Shown: piece by piece, positions 19,258 through 29,544 of the stretch | Layout of the letters: each line of letters begins with the position of its first letter | How positions within the stretch are numbered: position 1 is the first letter of the stretch | DNA from: Mesosutterella multiformis | GTDB taxonomy: Bacteria; Pseudomonadota; Gammaproteobacteria; Burkholderiales; Burkholderiaceae_F | DNA: 64,000 nucleotides | Direction of reading: 5' to 3' | Assembly (NCBI RefSeq): GCF_003402575.1 | Contig: NZ_BGZJ01000001.1 | Span: 1,114,501-1,178,500 of the forward strand | Program-made: the position numbers and the translations under genes | Notes under the pieces: generated by a model | Told to the model about the DNA's origin: nothing | The model's database searches: none | Seen by the model: the letters and a program-made list of their open reading frames with translations, nothing else

Positions 19258-19755
19258 ATGGCAAAAGAGAAGCATGTGAGCGCGACGCCCGCAACCGACT
19301 GGCTTAAGGCGCACAAAGTCAATTTCAAGCTCCATACGTATGACTTCGTTCCGCACGGCGGTACAACCCAGGGTGCCAAGGAACTGGGAATCGATAATCA
19401 CGTGATGATCAAGACGCTCATCATGGAGGACGAAAACGCCGAGCCGCTCGTGATTCTGATGCATGGCGACTGCGAGGTTTCCACGAAGAATCTCGCCCGT
19501 CAGGTGGGAAGAAAACATATTGCTCCATGCACGCCAGAACAGGCACAGAGAAATTCGGGCTATTTTGTCGGGGGCACGAGCCCCTTCGGAACCCGAAAGA
19601 GAATGCCGATCTATGTCCAGAGAACGGTGTCTGAACTTCCGGTAATTTATATCAATGGCGGCCGGCGCGGCGTCGTGGCTGAGATGGCGGGCAGCGTTCT
19701 GGTGGATGTGCTGGGCGCGACGCCCGTGGATGTGGCGAATCCGAAAGATGAATAA
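19258..19755 (+). CDS. ybaK: YbaK/EbsC-family Cys-tRNA(Pro) deacylase
   Basis: Hydrolyses mischarged Cys-tRNA(Pro). 165 residues with the YbaK domain: ATPATDWLKAHKVNFKLHTYD at the N-terminus, the conserved lysine block MIKTLIM, and GGTSPFGTRKRMPIYV with YINGGRRG. Preceded by AGGAAGGAAAAG as ribosome site and followed by the terminator at 19780. It lies 61 bases after the alkyltransferase-like gene. Confidence 0.93.
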   Translation: MAKEKHVSATPATDWLKAHKVNFKLHTYDFVPHGGTTQGAKELGIDNHVMIKTLIMEDENAEPLVILMHGDCEVSTKNLARQVGRKHIAPCTPEQAQRNSGYFVGGTSPFGTRKRMPIYVQRTVSELPVIYINGGRRGVVAEMAGSVLVDVLGATPVDVANPKDE

Positions 19756-19779
19756 TCCTTCAGAAGAAGGGATAAAAAA

Positions 19780-19805
19780 GGGAAGGCTCTTTGCCTTCCC
19801 TTTTT
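19780..19805 (+). terminator. Terminator after ybaK
   Basis: GGGAAGGC-TCTTT-GCCTTCCC-TTTTT, a textbook intrinsic terminator between the convergent ybaK and tsaD. The A-run on the other side suggests it can also serve tsaD. Confidence 0.9.
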
Positions 19806-19823
19806 CTTACGCGTAACAGCCAA

Positions 19824-20876
19824 TCAGGCGGTCTGATCAGGATGAGCGGCTTCAGTCAATGTCCACCGAGGTTTGGCGGAGAATGACCAGCGTTTTCTGC
19901 ATGCGTCGAGTTCTTCAGGTGTCATCGCCTGGAGCCGCTTAAGGCCCGCAATAGCGATCATGGCGCCGTTATCCGTGCAGAGCGAGAGGGGCGGGAAGAA
20001 GATCTTCCCGTGACGCTTTTCCACTTCCTGAGTCAGGCGGGCGCGAAGCTGTTTATTGGCGCTCACGCCGCCGGCGACGACGAGAGAGTTGAGCCGGGTC
20101 TTTTTCAGCGCGCGAACGGCCTTGGCGGCAAGCACGTCGGTGACGGCATCCACAAATGCGCGGGCCACGTTGGCGCGGAACTGAGGATCCTCAGGGTTCG
20201 GAGCCTTTGTGACAGCATTCAGCACAGCGGTCTTAAGACCGGAGAAACTCATATTGAGATCCGGTGAATGCATCATGGGGCGAGGAAGCTCGATCGCTCC
20301 TGACACGCCTTTTTCAGCAAGAGCGGAGACTCCGGGACCGCCCGGGTAGCACATGCCGAGAAGCTGAGCGGTTTTATCAAACGCTTCGCCGGCAGCGTCA
20401 TCCAGCGTTTCACCAAGGAGCTCGTAGCTTCCGAACTTCTGCACACGCATGAATTGTGTATGGCCGCCCGACACCAGCAGAGCGACAAAGGGGAAACGGG
20501 GAGCGGGATCCGCGAGGAGCGAGGCGAGGAGGTGCCCTTCGAGATGATGGACACCGATCACGGGGATGCCGAGCGCGTAGCCGATCGCGTGAGCCACTGA
20601 GATACCGACGAGCAGGGCTCCCGCAAGACCAGGCCCCTCGGTTACGGCAATAGCGCCGAGGTCAGAGCGGGTCTTTCCCGCTTCTTCCAGCACTTCATCA
20701 GTCAGTGCGAGAACGCGGCGAATATGGTCACGGCTGGCAAGTTCAGGCACAACACCGCCATAGGCGCGGTGCATGTCGATCTGCGTATGGATGCGATGGG
20801 CAAGCAGCCCCTTCTCCGAATCGATGAGGGCAGTGCCTGTTTCATCGCAGGAGGATTCAATACCAAGAATTAGCAT
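19824..20876 (-). CDS. tsaD: tRNA N6-adenosine threonylcarbamoyltransferase
   Basis: Transfers threonylcarbamoyl to A37 of ANN-decoding tRNAs (t6A), together with TsaB and TsaE, which are not here. It starts [14 protein letters not shown], the family signature. The metal site is [10 protein letters not shown], and SGGHTQFM with [12 protein letters not shown] belong to the ASKHA nucleotide fold. 350 residues, typical. Divergent from rpsU, as in E. coli and many other proteobacteria. Confidence 0.97.
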   Translation of the reverse strand: MLILGIESSCDETGTALIDSEKGLLAHRIHTQIDMHRAYGGVVPELASRDHIRRVLALTDEVLEEAGKTRSDLGAIAVTEGPGLAGALLVGISVAHAIGYALGIPVIGVHHLEGHLLASLLADPAPRFPFVALLVSGGHTQFMRVQKFGSYELLGETLDDAAGEAFDKTAQLLGMCYPGGPGVSALAEKGVSGAIELPRPMMHSPDLNMSFSGLKTAVLNAVTKAPNPEDPQFRANVARAFVDAVTDVLAAKAVRALKKTRLNSLVVAGGVSANKQLRARLTQEVEKRHGKIFFPPLSLCTDNGAMIAIAGLKRLQAMTPEELDACRKRWSFSAKPRWTLTEAAHPDQTA

Positions 20877-20994
20877 GACGCTTATTTTAGTGAAGAGTTG
20901 GTGAGCTAATTTACCTCAGACGGCAAGAGGCCGGGCTGAGGAACAGGGAAGGGGTGCCCGCGGGATTCCGGAAGGAAGGGAAAATCCCATTCAC

Positions 20995-21023
20995 TATACA
21001 AACGTTTCTATTTATGAGATAAT
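20995..21023 (+). promoter_or_regulatory. Candidate sigma-70 promoter of rpsU
   Basis: TATACA (20995-21000) and GATAAT (21018-21023) are 17 bases apart, about 100 bases before rpsU. The -35 matches consensus in 4 of 6 positions and the -10 in 5 of 6. Picked by eye. Confidence 0.4.
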
Positions 21024-21126
21024 CCAAGACTTGCTGTTTCTATTCAAACTTTTGTCTGAATTGCGAAACAGTGTTTTTAACTTTTCGGGAAAACACACTT
21101 CCCTTTTTTAATCAAGGTTTTACTCA

Positions 21127-21339
21127 ATGCCTACCATTCGCGTTAAAGAAAACGAACCCTTTGAAGTTGCCCTTCGCCGCTTCAAGCGCACCATCGAAAA
21201 GTCCGGCCTCCTCACCGAGCTCCGTGCCCGTGAGTTCTACGAGAAGCCGACCGCTGAGCGCAAGCGCAAGAAGGCTGCCGCCATCAAGCGTCACTACAAG
21301 CGTCTGCGCAGCATGATGCTGCCGAAGAAGCTGTACTAA
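21127..21339 (+). CDS. rpsU: 30S ribosomal protein S21
   Basis: 70 residues: [20 protein letters not shown] and the C-terminal [17 protein letters not shown]. First gene of the macromolecular-synthesis operon rpsU-yqeY-dnaG-rpoD, linking translation, replication priming and transcription. A hairpin without a U-run (GGCTCAT/ATGAGCC, about 21362-21380) lies between it and yqeY. Confidence 0.97.
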   Translation: MPTIRVKENEPFEVALRRFKRTIEKSGLLTELRAREFYEKPTAERKRKKAAAIKRHYKRLRSMMLPKKLY

Positions 21340-21407
21340 TTCTTTTTTAGTGATGATGACAGGCTCATTTACATGAGCCGCCAGCTGTTGTTTCAGGTCA
21401 AATAAAG

Positions 21408-21857
21408 ATGACTCTTAGAGAACAGATCCAGTCCGATATGAAAGATGCCATGCGTGCGCACGATGCTGCCAAGCTGAGTGCAATCCGCATGCTTTGGTCC
21501 TCGGTGAAGCAGAAAGAGGTTGATGAGCGCATTACGGCTGATGACTCCGTCATCACCGCCATCATTGCGAAGGCAGTGAAGGAGCGCCACGACTCGATCG
21601 AGCAGTACCGCAAGGGCGGACGTGAAGATCTGGCAGCCAAGGAGCAGAGTGAAATCGATGTGTTCACCGCTTATCTCCCGAAGCCGCTCTCAGAAGAAGA
21701 AATCAATCAGGTGATTGATGAAGCTATCGCGAACGCCGGCGTTTCCGGTATGGCCGCGATGGGCAAAGTGATGGGCCTCGTCAAGCCCAAGCTTACGGGG
21801 CGCGCAGATATGAGCAAGGTCTCTGCTGCGATCCGCGCGAAGCTGCTCCAGAAATAA
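21408..21857 (+). CDS. yqeY: GatB/YqeY domain-containing protein
   Basis: 149-residue YqeY family protein related to the tail domain of the GatB amidotransferase subunit. Seen: MTLREQIQSDMKDAMRAHDA at the N-terminus, the EQYRKGGREDLAAKEQ block and GMAAMGKVMGLVKPKLTGRADM near the C-terminus. The molecular role is not well established; a tRNA-related function is supposed from the GatB link. It sits between rpsU and dnaG, as in many bacteria. Confidence 0.93.
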   Translation: MTLREQIQSDMKDAMRAHDAAKLSAIRMLWSSVKQKEVDERITADDSVITAIIAKAVKERHDSIEQYRKGGREDLAAKEQSEIDVFTAYLPKPLSEEEINQVIDEAIANAGVSGMAAMGKVMGLVKPKLTGRADMSKVSAAIRAKLLQK

Positions 21858-21961
21858 CAAGAAGAATTTGGCGGGCCGCGGTTCGCGGCCCTCAATCATC
21901 CATTAACGCATTGAGTTGCTCCGGGTAAAGGAGGTGTTTCCACCCGTGAGCGAGAAAAAAG

Positions 21962-22003
21962 AACGCCCGGAGACCGTTGGTTCATCCGGGCGTTTCGTTT
22001 TTT
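21962..22003 (+). terminator. Internal terminator between yqeY and dnaG
   Basis: AACGCCCGG pairs with CCGGGCGTT around a 15-base loop, followed by TCGTTTTTT. It should make dnaG and rpoD expression lower than rpsU, as the internal terminator of the E. coli operon does. Confidence 0.85.
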
Positions 22004-22055
22004 TGTAATCTGTGTACTGTAATCAGACCTTAGCCGAATTTTCAAAGGATCCGTG

Positions 22056-23921
22056 ATGATTCCTGAGTCGTTTATCAAAGACCTCCTGGATCGGGTGGAT
22101 ATTGTCGATGTCGTTTCCCCGTATGTGAGCCTGAAGAAGAAGGGGATCAACTGGTTTGGACTCTGTCCTTTCCACCATGAGAAAACAGGATCCTTTTCAG
22201 TTAACCAGAATAAGCAGTTCTTCAAGTGTTTCGGCTGCGGAGCGCATGGCAACGCTGTGGGCTTTCTTATGCAGTACAAGGGCATCACCTACCCGGAGGC
22301 AATCCGGGAACTTGCGCAGAGCGTTGGTCTTCCCGTGCCGGAAGAGCGCGGTGAAAGAAAGCGCCGTGAAAGAAGCGAGTCGCTGTCCGATCTGATGCTG
22401 AAAGCGCAGAACTTCTATATTGCGGAGCTTGCGAAGTCCCAGATTGGTCTCTCCTATCTGAAAGAGCGTCAGATCAGTGAGGCGACGAGACAGAAATTCG
22501 GTCTTGGCTATTCACCGGATAACTGGCAGGCTCTCGAAGCGGTTTTCGGCGAGAAATACAGCTCAAAAGCACTTGAGGACTGCGGCCTTGTGATCACGAA
22601 GGACGGCCATCGCTATGATCGTTTCCGCGGCCGAGTGATGTTCCCGATCCGCAATCCGAGAGGGCAGGTGATTGGTTTCGGCGCCCGGGTGATCGGGAAA
22701 GGAGAGCCGAAGTATCTGAACAGTCCGGAAACCGATATCTTCAAGAAGGGGCAGGAAGTCTACGGTCTTTGGGAAGGCCGGGAAGCGATCCGCAAGGCTG
22801 GCCGCGCTATTGTGTGCGAAGGCTATATGGACGTGATTCAGCTTTCGCAGGCTGGGTTTGGCGAAGCTGTGGCGGCACTTGGCACGGCAATCGGCGAAGC
22901 GCATATCCGGAAGCTCTTCAAAATTGTGCCCCAGATAATCTTCTCCTTTGATGGTGATGATGCCGGGCGTCACGCGGCAAGGCGGGCTCTAGAGCAGGCG
23001 CTCCCTGTTATTACAGATACTCAGGAAGCGAGATTTATTCTCCTTCCTCCTGAACATGACCCTGACAGTCTTATTAAGGCTGAAGGGTCTGAGGCGTATG
23101 AGCGCGAAATCCAGCACTCGTTCCCGCTTTCCACGTTCTTTATCGATTCGCTGAAAGCCGGAAAGTCTATGGGGACTCCTGAAGGCCGATCCCAGTTTCT
23201 CGCGGAGGCAAAACCGCTCCTTCTCTCGATGAAAGAAGCGCCGGTTCTGCGTCAGCAGCTGATCGGCAGCATCGGTCTTGTCGTCCGGATGGAACCCGCG
23301 GAAATCTGCAGCCTCATCGGTATTCCCTTTGCCGCTGCGGCGAAGAGCGCGCCGGCAGAGCGCCGGAGGAATTTTTTCCCGGTGAGAGGCCGCGGCGTGG
23401 GTAATAACGGGCGCCCAATGGCAGGAGGAGCTCTTCCTGTTCTGGATCTCCGGGATCGCATGCTTCGTTCGTTTTTCGCGTGGCCCAGTCTTTTCAAAGA
23501 GTTTCAGGCTGATATTGAGGAACATATGACCGGGAGCCATCTGGCCGGTGATCAGAAGATTCTTGAAGCCTGGCGCGCTGCGATGGGCGGTGAGGATCAG
23601 GAGGAGGGCGGTTCGGTCGACTCTCTCACCACTGGCACTTTGGTTCAGCTTCTGGCCGGAAGCCAGTACAGCGATGAGTACAGCAAGATTGCTTCAGAGG
23701 AAATGTCGGTCGGAACTCCGAAAGACGTCGCGCGGCGGGAAATCCGCACCGCTTTTCTGAAAATAGCGCTTGATGAGGTGAGATTCCGGCTGGATGAGGT
23801 GGCTTCAGCGGAAGTGTTTGATGCTGAGCTTTACAACGGTCTGCAGACACGTCTGAAGCAGCTGGGCACTGCGCTCAAGCAGGCGGCCTCGGAGGACGTT
23901 CCGATGCCGGGTCAGGGTTAA
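22056..23921 (+). CDS. dnaG: DNA primase
   Basis: Makes RNA primers at the replication fork. The N-terminal CHC2 zinc finger spans residues about 39-64 (CPFHHEKTGSF ... FFKCFGCGAHG). The Toprim core has CEGYMDVIQLSQAG and FSFDGDDAGRHAA with the metal-binding acidic residues. A C-terminal DnaB-binding region follows. The ATG at 22056 is preferred (AAAGGA 6 bases upstream); a GTG at 22053 is directly adjacent. About 621 residues, slightly longer than E. coli DnaG (581). Confidence 0.97.
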   Translation: MIPESFIKDLLDRVDIVDVVSPYVSLKKKGINWFGLCPFHHEKTGSFSVNQNKQFFKCFGCGAHGNAVGFLMQYKGITYPEAIRELAQSVGLPVPEERGERKRRERSESLSDLMLKAQNFYIAELAKSQIGLSYLKERQISEATRQKFGLGYSPDNWQALEAVFGEKYSSKALEDCGLVITKDGHRYDRFRGRVMFPIRNPRGQVIGFGARVIGKGEPKYLNSPETDIFKKGQEVYGLWEGREAIRKAGRAIVCEGYMDVIQLSQAGFGEAVAALGTAIGEAHIRKLFKIVPQIIFSFDGDDAGRHAARRALEQALPVITDTQEARFILLPPEHDPDSLIKAEGSEAYEREIQHSFPLSTFFIDSLKAGKSMGTPEGRSQFLAEAKPLLLSMKEAPVLRQQLIGSIGLVVRMEPAEICSLIGIPFAAAAKSAPAERRRNFFPVRGRGVGNNGRPMAGGALPVLDLRDRMLRSFFAWPSLFKEFQADIEEHMTGSHLAGDQKILEAWRAAMGGEDQEEGGSVDSLTTGTLVQLLAGSQYSDEYSKIASEEMSVGTPKDVARREIRTAFLKIALDEVRFRLDEVASAEVFDAELYNGLQTRLKQLGTALKQAASEDVPMPGQG

Positions 23922-24280
23922 TACTCGAGATTTCGAGACTTGTCAAGTGGTCTGTGCTATCATTTTGATCAACTAGGCCCGCAGAAAGGCAGAACGTTCT
24001 GCACTTTTGTACGGGGGCGCCCAGGAGACACATACCAGTCGGAGGCGTCAGTAACACATTGACTTTCCAGATAGATCCTGTGCCGCAGGGAAACCGATGA
24101 GAGGAATTCGGCTCTTGCCGGATCAGTGTTTCCCATTATCACAGAGGCCAGATATCTGGATTCAGGGTATTGATGTGACTGTTGCAGGAATACCCGCCGC
24201 TAAAAGCTGCAGTGCCGGAATGGCTCTCACCGCGGGAACCCGTGAGGCTGCGCTTGCCTTGAAAAAACATTGGAACAGAA
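23922..24280. other. Leader region of rpoD
   Basis: 359 bases between dnaG and rpoD. A 64-codon open frame (24097-24291) covers part of it but has no family resemblance and runs into the rpoD start, so I do not call it a gene. The region includes TTGTCA and TATCAT (about 23939-23962) with too short a spacer for a normal promoter. An rpoD-specific (for example heat-inducible) promoter could be here, but I cannot prove one. Confidence 0.4.
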
Positions 24281-26581
24281 ATGGCAACTAACAAAAAGTC
24301 GTCTAAAACCACTCAGAAAGGCAAAGCGGCTCAGGCTGTGCAGCCTGAAGTCGTCTACCTGATTCCCGAAGCTGAACTGAAACAGATGAAGCCTGAAGGA
24401 AAAGCGCCGGAAGCGGCTGCTGATGAGTGGGTGTTCCTCATTTCCGAGGAAGAGTTCAAGGCGGCTTCTGCTGAAGTTGCCGGTGACGCTCAGCCATCAG
24501 AAACTGAGAAGAAGGCCGCTGCTCCCAAAAAGTCAAAGACAAAGACCAAGACGAAATCCAAGGCTGCGAAGAAATCCGGAAAGGCTGATGACGCTGACGG
24601 TTCGGATGACGATGTCGTTGGTGTCGACAGCGATGACGAGAATTCGGATGATGATGAGGCCGTGAGAATTGCCGAAGAGGCGCTCACCAAGCAGCCTAAG
24701 CGCCGCCGCGGCCGCGGTGCTTCCAAGCTCGCCCGCGAAAAGGCGATGAAGGAAGCTATCGCAAAGTCCTATCACGCGAAGGAAGAAGGCGCGGAAGAGC
24801 GTCAGACCAAGTGGCGCGCCCTGATCAAGCTTGGCCGTGACCGCGGGTATCTGACGTACGCTGAGCTGAACGACTATCTGCCTGAGACCATGGTGGAGCA
24901 GGACGATATCGATCAGGTGGTGGCTACCCTCTCTGACCTGAATATTCAGGTCTACGACCAGGCACCGGACGCGGAGTCGATGCTCCTGAACGATAACGCC
25001 GTCACGGATTCGGATAGTGATGATGAAGCCGATGCCGCCCTCTCTTCAATGGACGGAGAATTCGGCCGCACGACGGATCCGGTCCGCATGTACATGCGCG
25101 AAATGGGTTCTGTCGAACTGCTCACGCGTGAAGGTGAAATCGCTATTGCCCGCCGGATTGAAGACGGTCTCGGGCATATGGTGACCGCTATTTCCACGAG
25201 CCCGACGACCATCCGCGAGATTCTCGCAGATGCCAAGCGTATTCGCGAAGGCACGCTCTCGATTGATGAAGTCGTTGACGGCATCAACGATCCTGAGAAC
25301 GAGAAGAAGGACGACTTCGCTGATATCGGCGCTTCCGGTATGACGGCGGGGCAGCTTGAAGAACTGAAGGAACGCGTTCTGAAGATTTTTGACCGCGTCG
25401 GCAAGCAGTTTGAAGAGATCAAGGCGATTTATGAGCGTGACCGTTCCCGCTCTCCGGCTTTTATTGAGAAGCAGGAAGAGATCCGCAAGGAACTCTCTCA
25501 GGTCCGATTCACGGCTAAGGCTGTCGATCGCCTCTGCGGAACGCTCCGTAAGACGATTGAACAGATCCGCGATATTGAGAAAGAGATCAAGGGACTGGCC
25601 GTTGACCGTTCCGGCATCGACCTCAATTTCTTCCTCTCTGACTTTATGAAGCATGAGACGGATCTCAACTGGGGCAAGCGTCTGCTGGAATCCGGTAAGC
25701 CCTTCGTTCCCGTGTTCCGCCGCAATCTTCCGGCAATCGAGCAGCTGCAGCAGCGTCTGATTGATATGGAAGTGGAAGCACTGCTGCCGATCCAGGATCT
25801 CCGCGACATCTATAAGCAGATGGCGACCGGCGAGGCAAAAGCCCGGAACGCGAAGAAGGAGATGACGGAGGCCAACCTTCGACTTGTGATCTCGATCGCG
25901 AAGAAGTACACGAACCGCGGACTGCAGTTCCTCGATCTGATTCAGGAAGGCAACGTCGGTCTCATGAAGGCGGTTGATAAATTTGAGTACCGCCGCGGCT
26001 ACAAGTTCTCGACCTATGCCACCTGGTGGATCCGTCAGGCGATCACCCGTTCTATTGCGGACCAGGCACGTACTATCCGCATCCCGGTGCATATGATCGA
26101 GACGATCAATAAGATGAACCGCATCACGCGTCAGGTGCTTCAGGAAACCGGTCAGGAGCCGGATCCTTCAGAGCTCGCTGAAAAGATGCAGATTCCGGAG
26201 GACAAGATCCGCCGGATTCTGAAGATTGCGAAAGAGCCGATTTCGATGGAAACTCCGATCGGTGATGATGAGGATTCGCATCTCGGAGACTTCCTAGAGG
26301 ATACGGAAACTGAAGCGCCGGCGGAAGCCGCTCAGAATGAGAACCTCGAAGAAGCGATCAAGCAGGTTCTTGACAGCCTGACTCCGCGTGAAGCGAAGGT
26401 GCTTCGGATGCGTTTTGGTATCGAGATGTCGAGTGACCACACGCTCGAAGAAGTTGGAAAGCAGTTCGATGTGACCCGCGAACGGATCCGCCAGATTGAA
26501 GCAAAGGCTCTCCGCAAGCTGCGCCACCCCTCACGTTCCGATAAGCTGAAGAGCTTCATCGACGGAGAGGATAAAAAGTAG
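24281..26581 (+). CDS. rpoD: Primary RNA polymerase sigma factor RpoD (sigma-70)
   Basis: Housekeeping sigma factor directing RNA polymerase to -35/-10 promoters. 766 residues. A Lys/Asp-rich N-terminal extension (1 to about 170) is unusual in length. Region 1.1 follows at about 172-240 ([26 protein letters not shown]) and region 1.2 ([21 protein letters not shown]) near 266. The non-conserved region spans about 300-530. Regions 2.1-2.4 start near 530 ([19 protein letters not shown] ... [20 protein letters not shown]). The sigma finger is [15 protein letters not shown], and region 4.2 is [20 protein letters not shown]. Regions 2-4 are almost identical to E. coli sigma-70. Last classical gene of the operon; a paralogue follows. 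Confidence 0.98.
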   Translation: MATNKKSSKTTQKGKAAQAVQPEVVYLIPEAELKQMKPEGKAPEAAADEWVFLISEEEFKAASAEVAGDAQPSETEKKAAAPKKSKTKTKTKSKAAKKSGKADDADGSDDDVVGVDSDDENSDDDEAVRIAEEALTKQPKRRRGRGASKLAREKAMKEAIAKSYHAKEEGAEERQTKWRALIKLGRDRGYLTYAELNDYLPETMVEQDDIDQVVATLSDLNIQVYDQAPDAESMLLNDNAVTDSDSDDEADAALSSMDGEFGRTTDPVRMYMREMGSVELLTREGEIAIARRIEDGLGHMVTAISTSPTTIREILADAKRIREGTLSIDEVVDGINDPENEKKDDFADIGASGMTAGQLEELKERVLKIFDRVGKQFEEIKAIYERDRSRSPAFIEKQEEIRKELSQVRFTAKAVDRLCGTLRKTIEQIRDIEKEIKGLAVDRSGIDLNFFLSDFMKHETDLNWGKRLLESGKPFVPVFRRNLPAIEQLQQRLIDMEVEALLPIQDLRDIYKQMATGEAKARNAKKEMTEANLRLVISIAKKYTNRGLQFLDLIQEGNVGLMKAVDKFEYRRGYKFSTYATWWIRQAITRSIADQARTIRIPVHMIETINKMNRITRQVLQETGQEPDPSELAEKMQIPEDKIRRILKIAKEPISMETPIGDDEDSHLGDFLEDTETEAPAEAAQNENLEEAIKQVLDSLTPREAKVLRMRFGIEMSSDHTLEEVGKQFDVTRERIRQIEAKALRKLRHPSRSDKLKSFIDGEDKK

Positions 26582-26854
26582 CAGACCGCCTACTCAGGCG
26601 GAATTCCCCGGAAAGCGGGGTGAAAGCAGGACATTCATTTTTATTCTGATTTGTCAATCAGGATAGAAACGGGGCGGATACGGTCGCAGAGATTTCGCTC
26701 TTAGTTTATGCTGTCACTCCCTTTCGACAATTACAGCTCCTGAGTTGTGCAGGAGCAGAAAAATTTCATTTTTACGCTGCCCCGTGAGCCGGCTAAGCCG
26801 GATCTCCGGCGCTGCGGCGTGAATTTCCGCCTCCAGGCGGAACAAAAATGCTGG

Positions 26855-29266
26855 ATGTTTCAATTGGCTACGCTACAAGATAAAACTGAAGAGACGAAGG
26901 CCGCCGAACCCGCGGCGTCTGAGACGCTTTCTGCGGCTGCTTCGGCGCCTAAGCCGCCCGTGGTGGTGATCCGGCGCAGAAGACGGCGCATTGTGAATCC
27001 TGAGGCTGAAGCGGCTGTACAGGCTGCTGTGGCTTCCGCGGTGCAGCCTGCCGAAGAAACGGTGGAAAAGCCTGCGGAGAAGCCGGTTGAGAAGCCTGCG
27101 GTGAAGCACGTCCGTAAGTCTGAGGCAAAAGCTGTTCAGAAGGTCTCTGAAGCAAAGGCTGAGACGGTTTCCGAGGCAGATACCGAAGAAGCCGCGGAAA
27201 AGCCCGCAAAGAAGCGCAAGGCAGCGGCAAAGACAGCTGCCGCGAAGACTGCCAAGACGACGGGTGCCAAGCGCCCCGGCCGTCCGAAGAAGGCCGTTGC
27301 TAAAGTCTCTGACGATGATTCTGACTCCGAGGATGGAATCCTTGATCCGGAAAGCCTGATGGAGGGAGATGACGACTCCTCCGCAGAGGACCTGTCGGAT
27401 GAGGACATCGATCTCGAGGAAGTTGAGAGAAGCGCCAAGAAGAGCTCCCGGGAAGCCCCGTCTGAGGAAATGACGAAGGGGTACAAGGCGCTCGTGAAGC
27501 TTGGCCGCCAGAGAGGCTGGATTTCCGTTGAGGACATCAACGATCTGCTGCCTGAGAGCGCTGTGTCGACTGAAGAGCAGGTTTCGGATATTTCCGAGCA
27601 GATTGCCATTCTGGGTATTCAGGTGTTCGAGCAGGCCCCGGACAGCGATGACATCATTCTCGCCTCCGTGACCTCTGACAGCCGTGACGACATCGATGAA
27701 GACGATGCCGCTGAAATGCTGTCGCCTGAGGAGAGCGCAGGTCTTTCCCGTGATCCCCTCCGCGCCTATCTGCGCGGTGTCGGTACGCATAAGCTGCTGA
27801 CCCGTGAAGAAGAAATCGAAGTCGCGAAGCAGATTGAGTCCTACACGCAGAAACTCGTGTCGGTGCTCGCTGGCTTCCCCTTCGTGATGGACAACCTGCT
27901 CAAGATCCGTGATCAGCTGCAGTCCGGTGAGCTGACAATCGATAACGTCGCTGATGGCTTCAATGAGCCGGAAGGCGCGGAAGAGGTTGCAGAAGGCGAT
28001 GCCTCTAACGGCGATATCGGAGCTGCCGGCATGACGACCGAACAGCTTTCCGATATGAAGGACCGTGTGGTGTCGATCATCACCGAGTGCGAGGAGCACT
28101 ACAAGCTCGTGAAGGAGTATTTCCCGGATCCCGAGCAGCACGCCGCCTATAACCGTGAGCGCCGCGCTGTGGTGAAGGGACTCTCCCAGATCCGCTTCTC
28201 CGGCAAGATTGTGTCTTCTCTTTCCGATCAGGTGACTGAGCATGTGTCCGGAGTGAATAAACTGCTCTCCCGGATGCGTGCCCTTGCGGTTGATGACTGT
28301 GGCATTCCGATCGATAAGTTCCTGAAGGACTTTGATCACCGTGCGACGGATCCTGACTGGTTCCCGTCCATCGTGCGTCAGGGCGCTTCTTATTCAAAGC
28401 GTGTTGAGCGCCAGGAAGCGGTGCTGATGGCTATGCAGGAAGAGCTTCGGAATGAAGAAAAGGCCTCCTGCATCACCATTTCCGAGCAGCGTGAGCTTGC
28501 CAAGTCCGTGAAGATCGCTCAGAGCAACCTGTCGGCGGCGAAGAGCAAGATGATCGAAGTGAACCTCCGACTCGTGATTTCGATCGCCAAATCCTATGTG
28601 AACCGCGGTCTTGCCATGACTGACCTTATTCAGGAAGGCAATCTCGGTCTCATGAAGGCGGTCGATAAGTTTGAATATCGCCGCGGTTACAAGTTCTCCA
28701 CCTATGCAACCTGGTGGGTGAAGCAGTCGGTTACGCGCGCTGTGGCGGATTATGGCGCGACGATCCGAGTCCCGGTTCATATGACCGAGTCTTATAACAA
28801 GCTTCGCCGAATCAAGCAGCGTTATCTGCAGACACATGACGGCAAGGCACCGAGCGATTCTGAACTTGCAAAGCTCGGCGATATGCCGCTCTCCAAGGTT
28901 CATCTGCTGATGAACGCGATGCGCGGTGTCGAATCTATCGACGCGCCGATCGGCGATGACGATGATGCGACGAAACTCGATTTCGTCCGGGGTGAGGATG
29001 ATGCGGATCCGCAGCGCCGCTATATGGAGACCGCGATGAGCGATGAAATCGTTCGCTCTCTCGACGATCTCACGGCCCGCGAAGCCTCTGTTATCCGTCT
29101 CCGTTACGGTATCGGATCTAACCGCGATCACACGCTTGAAGAAGTCGGCAAGGCCCTCGGTCTTACCCGTGAGCGTGTCCGTCAGATTGAATCTGCGGCC
29201 CTCAGAAAGCTGCGCAGCAATGCCGCGAAGGCGCGCCTGAAGGACTACAAGGACTTCGAGGAATAA
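26855..29266 (+). CDS. Second full-length RpoD-like sigma factor, tandem paralogue
   Basis: About 803 residues with the complete group-1 layout. A long N-terminal Glu/Lys/Ala-rich extension (1-200) includes an AT-hook-like KRPGRPKK. Region 1.1 ([20 protein letters not shown]) lies near 205 and region 1.2 ([21 protein letters not shown]) near 299. A non-conserved region, region 2 near 569 ([19 protein letters not shown]) and region 4.2 ([17 protein letters not shown]) follow. The promoter-melting aromatics and the -35-reading TRER.RQ are kept. Region 1.2 and the sigma finger ([16 protein letters not shown] instead of [15 protein letters not shown]) have diverged. The end RHPSRS, used by activators in sigma-70, is replaced by RSNAAKAR. 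An in-frame GTG at 26747 would add 36 residues; 26855 is the first ATG, with a weak ribosome site. It is not RpoS or RpoH, which lack region 1.1 and the non-conserved region. Promoter preference is unknown. Confidence 0.93.
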   Translation: MFQLATLQDKTEETKAAEPAASETLSAAASAPKPPVVVIRRRRRRIVNPEAEAAVQAAVASAVQPAEETVEKPAEKPVEKPAVKHVRKSEAKAVQKVSEAKAETVSEADTEEAAEKPAKKRKAAAKTAAAKTAKTTGAKRPGRPKKAVAKVSDDDSDSEDGILDPESLMEGDDDSSAEDLSDEDIDLEEVERSAKKSSREAPSEEMTKGYKALVKLGRQRGWISVEDINDLLPESAVSTEEQVSDISEQIAILGIQVFEQAPDSDDIILASVTSDSRDDIDEDDAAEMLSPEESAGLSRDPLRAYLRGVGTHKLLTREEEIEVAKQIESYTQKLVSVLAGFPFVMDNLLKIRDQLQSGELTIDNVADGFNEPEGAEEVAEGDASNGDIGAAGMTTEQLSDMKDRVVSIITECEEHYKLVKEYFPDPEQHAAYNRERRAVVKGLSQIRFSGKIVSSLSDQVTEHVSGVNKLLSRMRALAVDDCGIPIDKFLKDFDHRATDPDWFPSIVRQGASYSKRVERQEAVLMAMQEELRNEEKASCITISEQRELAKSVKIAQSNLSAAKSKMIEVNLRLVISIAKSYVNRGLAMTDLIQEGNLGLMKAVDKFEYRRGYKFSTYATWWVKQSVTRAVADYGATIRVPVHMTESYNKLRRIKQRYLQTHDGKAPSDSELAKLGDMPLSKVHLLMNAMRGVESIDAPIGDDDDATKLDFVRGEDDADPQRRYMETAMSDEIVRSLDDLTAREASVIRLRYGIGSNRDHTLEEVGKALGLTRERVRQIESAALRKLRSNAAKARLKDYKDFEE

Positions 29267-29344
29267 GCGCACCGCCGCTTGATTTTCTGTACAATAGCTT
29301 TCTTTGTGATCTCCCCGGCCCATCAGGGTTCGCGGGAGACCATC

Positions 29345-29421
<77 letters not shown>

Positions 29422-29544
29422 TCGTCACGTTTTTTGCATCGGGAAGCCTCAGCGCAGGCTTCTAATTTTGTCAGTGAATGTTCCGGTTCCGATGCAGCGA
29501 AGATTCCCACTCCATACTCGCGAGGCAGTACCGTTCTTTTGACT

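Noticed and set aside
24097-24291. 64-codon frame in the rpoD leader
   Set aside because: No similarity, runs over the rpoD start, and lies where a leader is expected.
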